NCBI GenBank assembly: GCA_035628505.1
Contig: DASPJR010000092.1
Location: 1-20,090 of the forward strand
Reading direction: 5' to 3'
Length of the DNA: 20,090 bases
Origin: DASPJR01 sp035628505
GTDB taxonomy: Bacteria > Planctomycetota > SZUA-567 > H5-PLA8
The notes under the pieces are model-generated. The model did no database searches and had not been told where the DNA came from. It saw nothing but the letters and a program-made list of their open reading frames with translations. The translations under genes were made by a program, and so were the position numbers. Every line of letters begins with the position of its first letter. Within the stretch, counting starts at the first letter, position 1. Shown piece by piece: positions 15,358 to 20,090 of this stretch.

Positions 15358-16404
15358 TTACTTTAACTCAAGGCGTGGAACTTTGAACTCACCTTTCCTG
15401 ATCTTCTCTACCGTTTCATCGGCGTTTTTACGCACGTTTCCGGGGATTTTTTCTTCCAGTTTTTTATTGTACGTAATCCAGACCAGCCCCTGCGGCATGC
15501 CGGCAAACTGCGGCTCGCTCTTGAACTGCTTTTCCTTCACTTTTTTCGCAACGGCGACAAACGCTGAGGGGATGTCCAGTACCACCGATGCCAGGATCAC
15601 GTCTTCGGCCATTCCGTTCTGGTCGGCATTCGACCCGAACGCATACACCTCTCCGCCCTGCTTGCGCTTATCCTGCACGGCCTGAAAAACACCCGGCGCA
15701 CCGTCGTTGGCGTTGTGAAAAATAAAATCCGCGCCCTGCCCCAGCAGAATCAGCGTCCGTTCTTTCGCGCGTGCCACGTCCGACCAGCTGTTGGTCCAGA
15801 CAATTTCCACTTTGATGTCTTTTTTTACCGACTTCGCGCCTTCTGTGAAAGCATGAAAAGTACTTTCGATCACCGGAATCTTTTCAGGACCCACGCAGCC
15901 AATCACGCCGGATTTGCTCATGCCGGCGGCGATCTGCCCCAGCACGTAGCAGCCGTCCTCAAGCAGAAAACGAATGCCGGCCGTATTGCCCTGCGCGCGC
16001 TCACTTCCCGAAATCACGAACGTTGTTTTGGGATTTGCCGCGGCGATCTCAAGCGTCTTGGGATCGAACCACTCGCTCGCATGACCGATCACCAGATCCG
16101 TGCCGCGTCCTGCAAAATCTCGGAACGCTGCGAACGCTTCAGCCGCCGAGCCGTCTTTGGCGACCGTGTTGTAGATTTTCGCGCCGAGTTCTTTTTCGAT
16201 CTTCTGCAAACCCTGGTAGGCGTTCTGACTCCAGCCGCCGTCGTTCACGGCGCCCGGCGTGACCAGCGCGACAGAAAAGCCGCCGGCGTTTTCCGCGGGA
16301 GCCTCTACCGGCCCGGTTCCTGGAGCCTTCGTGGACTTGGGCATTGCCAGCAGCACAATAAGGATCGCAACAAGAAGTGCGATAGCGCCTAACGCCTTGG
16401 CCAT
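15358..16404 (-). CDS. BMP-family (PnrA-like) substrate-binding protein
   Basis: This 348-residue protein belongs to the basic membrane protein family, the solute-binding components of ABC importers for nucleosides and related compounds. Hallmarks are FSVALVTPGAVNDGGWSQNA near the N-terminus of the mature domain, a central GCVGPEKIPVIESTFHAFTE, then DFIFHNANDGAPGVFQA and VYAFGSNADQNGMAEDVILA. The N-terminus (residues ~4-21, LGAIALLVAILIVLLAMP) is hydrophobic but has no lipobox cysteine, so the protein is probably held by an uncleaved membrane anchor; most family members are lipoproteins. No permease or ATPase gene lies nearby. A GGAG about 11 bases before the ATG supports the start. It is likely the first gene of the operon with the PilZ and MFS-PlsC genes, because a terminator ends the OmpA transcript upstream. 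Ligand unknown. Confidence 0.87.
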   Translation of the reverse strand: MAKALGAIALLVAILIVLLAMPKSTKAPGTGPVEAPAENAGGFSVALVTPGAVNDGGWSQNAYQGLQKIEKELGAKIYNTVAKDGSAAEAFAAFRDFAGRGTDLVIGHASEWFDPKTLEIAAANPKTTFVISGSERAQGNTAGIRFLLEDGCYVLGQIAAGMSKSGVIGCVGPEKIPVIESTFHAFTEGAKSVKKDIKVEIVWTNSWSDVARAKERTLILLGQGADFIFHNANDGAPGVFQAVQDKRKQGGEVYAFGSNADQNGMAEDVILASVVLDIPSAFVAVAKKVKEKQFKSEPQFAGMPQGLVWITYNKKLEEKIPGNVRKNADETVEKIRKGEFKVPRLELK

Positions 16405-16473
16405 TTCAGTCGTGGCTCCGCCTTTGAAAAACCTCTAATGGAAATGGTCTTAAACCCGCGGCGAAAACATTCC

Positions 16474-16507
16474 AATAAAAAAACAAGGACCGGCTTGTGG
16501 CCGGTCC
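16474..16507 (-). terminator. Rho-independent terminator of the OmpA-family gene
   Basis: Read on the minus strand, an 8-bp G+C-rich stem (GGACCGGC/GCCGGTCC, 16487-16494 and 16500-16507) with a 5-base loop is followed by TTGTTTTTTTATT (16486-16474). It lies about 43 bases after the lipoprotein gene's stop and separates that gene from the BMP-family gene. Confidence 0.85.
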
Positions 16508-16549
16508 CCGCTTGCGTCACACGGGACGGGTGGGTTTGGAGCGGGAGTT

Positions 16550-17380
16550 TTACTTGCGTTTTGCGGTGCTCGAAGCGGCAGCCGGCTTGGCCTCGGCCAG
16601 CGGCTCCTTGGTGATCTTGACGGTGTCGGGCATGATTACGATTTCCACGCGGCGGTTTTTGCTGCGATCAGCGGCCGTCTTCTCCGGATGAACCAGCGGC
16701 TGGAACTCACCATAGCCGGCGGTGTACATCTTGCTCGCAGTGATACCGCCCGACTTGATCATGAAGTCGTACACGGCGCGGGAGCGCGCGATCGACAGCG
16801 CCATGTTGTCGGCGAACTTATGCTTGTTGCGCACGACCGGCGTGCTGTCGGTGTGGCCTTCGACGCGGATGTAGTTATTGGGGAAGCGCGCCTTGATCGT
16901 CTTGCAGACATTGCTCAGCATCGGATGCGCGCTGCTCTTCAAGTCCGCGGCGCCAGAATCAAACAACACCGTGCTCGCGACTGTGATGCGGATTGAGCCG
17001 TCTGAACCGCGCGACCAGGCAGAGTCCGCATTTTCCGGCACACCCTGTCCCGGCTTGACCTGGACCATTTTCTTGTCCATCTCCGCCATAATGGCCGAGA
17101 GATCGGAAAGCCTCTGGTTCATCGCCGCAACCTGCGCCGCATTGTCAGCAGCAGCCTTGGCATTGCGCTCAGCCAACTGTTCGTTCTGCTTGGCGAGCTG
17201 CTCATTGGCGTCGTGCAGCTTGGCCTTTTCAGCGCGCTCCTGTTCGATCAGGTCGCGCTGGTTCTTGATTTCAGCGTCCTTCGCGGCGATCGCCACTTCC
17301 TTGCGGCCCGAGCAGCCTGCGCAGAGCAGGATCACACCCGCGGACAACACAACCTTCGAAACTGTTCCATACCAGCTCAT
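16550..17380 (-). CDS. OmpA-family peptidoglycan-binding lipoprotein
   Basis: This is a 276-residue envelope protein. The N-terminus VSKVVLSAGVILLCAGC is a lipoprotein signal with the probable lipidated cysteine at C23. Residues ~30-95 form an alanine/glutamate-rich coiled coil (EQERAEKAKLHDANEQLAKQ). The C-terminal OmpA/MotB-like domain starts near VLFDSGAADL and includes IRVEGHTDSTP, ALSIARSRAVYDFMI and SKNRRVEIVIMP; these contain the Asp and Arg that in this family contact diaminopimelate in peptidoglycan. A short Ala/Lys-rich tail follows. I chose ATG 17380 over the upstream in-frame ATG at 17407 because GGGAGG lies 4 bases before it and the signal sequence fits. It links the outer membrane to the cell wall, by family knowledge. 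It is transcribed divergently from der and has its own terminator, so it is probably monocistronic. Confidence 0.9.
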   Translation of the reverse strand: MSWYGTVSKVVLSAGVILLCAGCSGRKEVAIAAKDAEIKNQRDLIEQERAEKAKLHDANEQLAKQNEQLAERNAKAAADNAAQVAAMNQRLSDLSAIMAEMDKKMVQVKPGQGVPENADSAWSRGSDGSIRITVASTVLFDSGAADLKSSAHPMLSNVCKTIKARFPNNYIRVEGHTDSTPVVRNKHKFADNMALSIARSRAVYDFMIKSGGITASKMYTAGYGEFQPLVHPEKTAADRSKNRRVEIVIMPDTVKITKEPLAEAKPAAASSTAKRK

Positions 17381-17384
17381 ACAA

Positions 17385-17390
17385 CCTCCC
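17385..17390 (-). promoter_or_regulatory. Ribosome binding site of the OmpA-family lipoprotein gene
   Basis: GGGAGG on the minus strand, 4 bases before ATG 17380, decides the start against the ATG at 17407. Confidence 0.7.
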
Positions 17391-17499
17391 GTTAAACCGG
17401 TGGGCACCCCACCCCATTCCCATGCCCTTGGTCCGAGAAGGACAAGAGGCTTTCCCCCGTTGGAAGCACTCTTTTTTCAGGCTGAGGTATTCATCGGCA

Positions 17500-17523
17500 A
17501 GAGCGCGCTCTCCTCTAAAGGAG
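17500..17523. repeat. Adjacent palindromes in the OmpA/der divergent intergenic region
   Basis: AGAGCGCGCTCT (17500-17511) is a perfect 12-base palindrome. It overlaps CTCCT-CTAA-AGGAG (17510-17523), a 5-bp inverted repeat. They lie between the divergent starts at 17380 and 17610 and could be operator sites. The rest of this 229-base gap shows no gene. Confidence 0.35.
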
Positions 17524-17572
17524 TAAATCGCAAAATTTTGATGAGTTTTATGCCTTGCTTTTCAGGGAAAGA

Positions 17573-17600
17573 TTGCAGCGCCGCCGATTTGATTTAGAAT
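17573..17600 (+). promoter_or_regulatory. Possible sigma70-type promoter of der, giving a leaderless mRNA
   Basis: TTGCAG (17573-17578), a 16-base spacer and TAGAAT (17595-17600) resemble -35 and -10 boxes. Only nine bases separate TAGAAT from ATG 17610, so transcription would start at or within a few bases of the start codon. No Shine-Dalgarno sequence is visible before this ATG. The -35 match is weak. Confidence 0.35.
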
Positions 17601-17609
17601 ACAGCGGCC

Positions 17610-19013
17610 ATGACAACTAAAAGCCGCAGTACGCAGCCCGCGAAATCCGCCCCCGATATCGCCAGCCCGAAGAAAAAACAGAAACCCGGGGCCGTTCACG
17701 ACAACTACCCGACTGTTGCCCTTGTTGGTCGGCCAAACGTTGGCAAATCGAGCCTTTTTAATGCGCTGCTTAAGCGTGAAGTCTCGATCACCGACGCCCG
17801 CGCCGGCACTACGCGCGATCGCGTGCTGCATCCGGTGGTCTTCAGCGGAAAGCCGTGCGACCTGATGGACACCGGCGGCATCGGCATCGTCGACAAGCAG
17901 GACCTGTCGGCCGAAGTCGAGCAGCAGATTCAGAAAGCGATTCACGCGGCAACGGTGCTGGTGCTGGTCGTCGATGCGCAGGACGGCTTGACGCCGCTTG
18001 ACCGCCAGATCGCCGCGCGCCTGCGCCAGCTCAACCGCCCCATCCTGATCGCTGCCAATAAGATCGAAGGCAAAGAAGCGAAGATCATGGTCAACGAATT
18101 CGCGGAACTCGGCATTGAGCCGATTATCCCGACAGCCGCCATCCATCGGCTGGGCCTCGACGACCTCGAGGAAGCGATCGCCGTTCATGTTCCACCGGTC
18201 GCCGAGCGCGATGACCAGTGGGACACGCTTCCACGCATCGCCGTGGTCGGCCGGCGCAACGTTGGCAAAAGCAGCTTCTGCAACGCGCTCGCCCGGCAGG
18301 AGCGAACGATCGTTTCACCGATCGAAGGCACGACGCGTGACGCGGTTGACGTGATGCTCGAGAAGGACAATCAGCGCTTTGTGCTTGTCGATACCGCAGG
18401 TTTGCGGCGCATCAAGGAAGCCGAAGGCCCGGTCGAATTTTTCTCGCAGGTTCGCACCGAACGCGCGATCCGGCGCTGCGACGTGGTGATGCTGATGCTT
18501 TCGGCGCACGATGGCGTGAGCACCACCGACCGCAAGACAGCGGATTTGATCCTGGAAGAACACAAGGCCTGCCTGATCGTCGTGAACAAATGGGATCAGA
18601 ACAACGGTGTGCAGACCGGCGAATACGTGAAGTACCTCGAAGGCCGCCTTCCGACGCTGCGCCACGCACCGATCTGTTTCACAGCAGCAATCAACGGCTC
18701 GCGCTGCTGGCAGACGATCGATGTTGCACTGGAGCTCTACAGGCAGGCCAGCACGCAGGTGCCGACGCCGATGCTGAACAAAATCGTCGAGCGCGCTGAA
18801 TTTGAGCACGAACCGCCGGCGAGCAAAGGCTACAAGCCGCGCCTGCTCTACGGCGTTCAGGTCGCCGTGCGCCCGCCGACGTTTGTCGTGTACGGACGCC
18901 ACATCGACAAGATTGATAAAAAATACATGCGCTATCTTTCGTCGAAAATGCGCGAGTTGCTCGATCTCTCTGAAATTCCAATCCGCATTTTCCTGCGCGA
19001 CGCGCCGCGCTGA
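17610..19013 (+). CDS. der: Ribosome-assembly GTPase Der (EngA)
   Basis: This 467-residue protein has the diagnostic two tandem G domains plus a KH-like C-terminal domain. G domain 1 has GRPNVGKS (40-47), AGTTRD, DTGG (87-90) and NKIE (150-153). G domain 2 has GRRNVGKS (214-221), EGTTRD, DTAG (261-264) and NKWD (326-329). The C-terminal domain (~370-467) ends with RPPTFVVYGRHIDKI and IPIRIFLRD. Der acts in maturation of the 50S ribosomal subunit and is normally essential. Oddities are a basic ~32-residue N-terminal extension (SPKKKQKPG) before the usual start of the fold, glutamate in place of aspartate in the first NKxD motif (also seen in some other Der proteins) and Arg in place of Pro in the second P-loop. 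The start may be leaderless. Its stop abuts the stop of the convergent glycosyltransferase gene. Confidence 0.97.
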   Translation: MTTKSRSTQPAKSAPDIASPKKKQKPGAVHDNYPTVALVGRPNVGKSSLFNALLKREVSITDARAGTTRDRVLHPVVFSGKPCDLMDTGGIGIVDKQDLSAEVEQQIQKAIHAATVLVLVVDAQDGLTPLDRQIAARLRQLNRPILIAANKIEGKEAKIMVNEFAELGIEPIIPTAAIHRLGLDDLEEAIAVHVPPVAERDDQWDTLPRIAVVGRRNVGKSSFCNALARQERTIVSPIEGTTRDAVDVMLEKDNQRFVLVDTAGLRRIKEAEGPVEFFSQVRTERAIRRCDVVMLMLSAHDGVSTTDRKTADLILEEHKACLIVVNKWDQNNGVQTGEYVKYLEGRLPTLRHAPICFTAAINGSRCWQTIDVALELYRQASTQVPTPMLNKIVERAEFEHEPPASKGYKPRLLYGVQVAVRPPTFVVYGRHIDKIDKKYMRYLSSKMRELLDLSEIPIRIFLRDAPR

Positions 19014-19916
19014 TCAGGACGCCGGCGTGATTTCGTGGTAGCCGCTGGCGAGGTAATACCGCCGGCGGATCGCGCGCGCCGCGCCGCTGCCAAAGGCGCC
19101 TCCAGCCGCGCGCAGAAAAATGCGCTTCCATGTCATCAGGCGGTAATAAAGACCGGCGCGCGAACCCAGCCGCTGCTTCATGATGCGAGTGCCTTCGCGG
19201 CTGGCTTCGCTTAAATGCAGCTCTGCCGCGCCGCCGCTGGAGAAATATTGCAGCGCCGCATCCACCTTTGCGAACGTCGCTCCGCTCTGCCTGAGACGGA
19301 TCGCGAAATCAAGGTCAGACGCGAAGCGGTAGTCCAGGTCGAAAAGACCTACGCGCTCGAGCAGTTTGCGCGAAACGAAGTAGGCGTGCCCGATCGTCAT
19401 CCCCTTTTCGAGATTCAGCGATGCGACAATTCGCTTTTGAAGATTGAGATCCTCGAGCTGAAAAATGTAATCGCCATAGATCACGTCCGCGTGTGTGACC
19501 TCAATTTCCCGCGCAACACGCTCGGCGCAATCGGGCGCGTATGCATCATCTGAATTTAAAATGCTGACGTAGTCGCCCGACGCCAGCGCCATGCCTTTGT
19601 TCATCGCGTCGAAAATGCCACGGTCAGGTTCGCTGATCCAGTAAGCAAGCGTGTCATCGTAGCGGCGCAGCACATCCACGGTGCCGTCAGTGGAGCCGCC
19701 ATCGATCAGAATGTGTTCGATGTTTGAATAGCTCTGCGCTGCGACGCTCTGAATCATGCGCTCGACTTTTTCACGGCGGTTGAGAACGGCGGTTATAACG
19801 GAGAGCAGCGGCCGCTGCGGTGCCGAGACGGGCCCTTTTCCACGCACGCGCAGACCGCCTTGAAGCTGTGGCGAGCGCACGCGCCCGGCATACTCCTGCA
19901 GCGTCGGCGCACTCAT
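19014..19916 (-). CDS. Glycosyltransferase family 2
   Basis: This 300-residue, apparently soluble protein has a GT-A fold that begins around residue 37 (PLLSVITAVLNRREKVERMI). It shows HILIDGGSTDGT (nucleotide-sugar binding), EPDRGIFDAMNKGMALASGDY, then SILNSDDAY, whose SDD stands in for the metal-binding DxD. A later segment, VSRKLLERVGLFDLDYRFAS, supplies the acceptor side and the FDxxYRxAxDxDF element. This subgroup resembles WcaE-type transferases of exopolysaccharide and O-antigen clusters; donor and acceptor sugars cannot be told. The first ~36 residues are an unmatched extension, and a later start is possible. The ATG overlaps the stop of the upstream gene (ATGA), so start 19916 is supported by coupling and the gene belongs to an operon entering from the right. 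Confidence 0.92.
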   Translation of the reverse strand: MSAPTLQEYAGRVRSPQLQGGLRVRGKGPVSAPQRPLLSVITAVLNRREKVERMIQSVAAQSYSNIEHILIDGGSTDGTVDVLRRYDDTLAYWISEPDRGIFDAMNKGMALASGDYVSILNSDDAYAPDCAERVAREIEVTHADVIYGDYIFQLEDLNLQKRIVASLNLEKGMTIGHAYFVSRKLLERVGLFDLDYRFASDLDFAIRLRQSGATFAKVDAALQYFSSGGAAELHLSEASREGTRIMKQRLGSRAGLYYRLMTWKRIFLRAAGGAFGSGAARAIRRRYYLASGYHEITPAS

Positions 19917-20090
19917 GACGGGCGAGCCCGCGGGCGGCTGAGAACGAACGTCGCACCGAACAGATGCGTGACGAGGTAACTGAGCGTTTTGCCTCCCAGT
20001 ATTTCAAGCAAACGGGCCGTCATGCGCCGCCGGAGTCCGCCGCGTGCCCGCAGCACATCAATCCGTGCGCGGATGTATGCCGCCGAATCC
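19913..20090 (-). CDS. C-terminal end of an unrecognised gene upstream of the glycosyltransferase
   Basis: Reading leftward from 20089, the minus strand is open for 58 codons to TGA at 19915-19913, which overlaps the ATG of the glycosyltransferase gene. The visible C-terminus contains AYIRARIDVLRARGGLRRRM, then ARLLEILGGKTLSYLVTHLF, and ends SRPRARPS. It is basic and probably helical. I do not recognise a family; context suggests a glycan-biosynthesis gene, possibly another glycosyltransferase or a polymer-modifying enzyme. Confidence 0.6.
   Translation of the reverse strand, partial: DSAAYIRARIDVLRARGGLRRRMTARLLEILGGKTLSYLVTHLFGATFVLSRPRARPS

Noticed and set aside
17381..17407. An OmpA-family start at ATG 17407
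   Set aside because: It places the GGGAGG ribosome binding site inside the coding region and adds nine residues before a good lipoprotein signal.

Overview
The window is a G+C-rich stretch from a Gram-negative bacterium. A SurA-independent clue to an outer envelope is an OmpA-type peptidoglycan-binding lipoprotein. Giant Ig/beta-helix proteins, a fused MFS-acyltransferase and the Der subtype (GRRNVGKS in its second G domain) are all features I associate with soil or sediment Acidobacteriota and PVC/Planctomycetota-like lineages. I cannot resolve the phylum from this sequence alone. No phage genes other than a tail-collar homologue, no transposase, no rRNA or tRNA and no CRISPR array were seen.

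Left part (1-1344, + strand): a tightly packed set with the C-terminal end of a phage-tail-collar (microcystin-dependent-protein-like) protein, a GNAT acetyltransferase and a Tat-signal protein resembling the DUF6916 family. The last two overlap by 4 bases. After an 84-base gap comes one enormous gene (1429-12009, 3526 residues) for a secreted modular surface protein. Its order is signal peptide, first half of a DUF11-like domain, cadherin-like domain, right-handed beta-helix, a zinc-metalloprotease-like segment (HELGHQLGLKD), DUF11-like second half, a He_PIG Ig domain, 17 tandem 96-residue Ig-like repeats, three more He_PIG domains, a PKD domain, a calcium-binding DxDxDG motif and an unassigned C-terminal domain.

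Middle (12010-12420): no intact gene. It holds a strong bidirectional terminator and a minus-strand remnant of an RHS/YD-repeat protein.

Minus-strand block (12421-17380): an apparent operon, transcribed right to left, of a BMP-family (PnrA-like) substrate-binding protein, a degenerate-receiver/PilZ protein and an MFS-PlsC fusion resembling LplT-Aas. The gaps between its genes are only 33 bases each. Upstream of it, and separated by its own terminator, lies the OmpA-family lipoprotein gene.

Right part (17610-20090): der (ribosome-assembly GTPase with two G domains) runs on + from a divergent intergenic region shared with the OmpA gene. It meets a minus-strand glycosyltransferase family 2 gene head-on, with the two stop codons directly abutting (TGATCA). 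The glycosyltransferase start overlaps the stop of another minus-strand gene cut by the window edge, suggesting a surface-glycan operon entering from the right.

Together the window is mostly about the cell envelope: a giant exported adhesin-like protein, an envelope lipoprotein, phospholipid re-acylation, c-di-GMP sensing and glycan synthesis, plus one housekeeping GTPase. The least described parts are the collar-GNAT-DUF6916 locus next to the giant protein, and the giant protein's repeat array and C-terminal domain.
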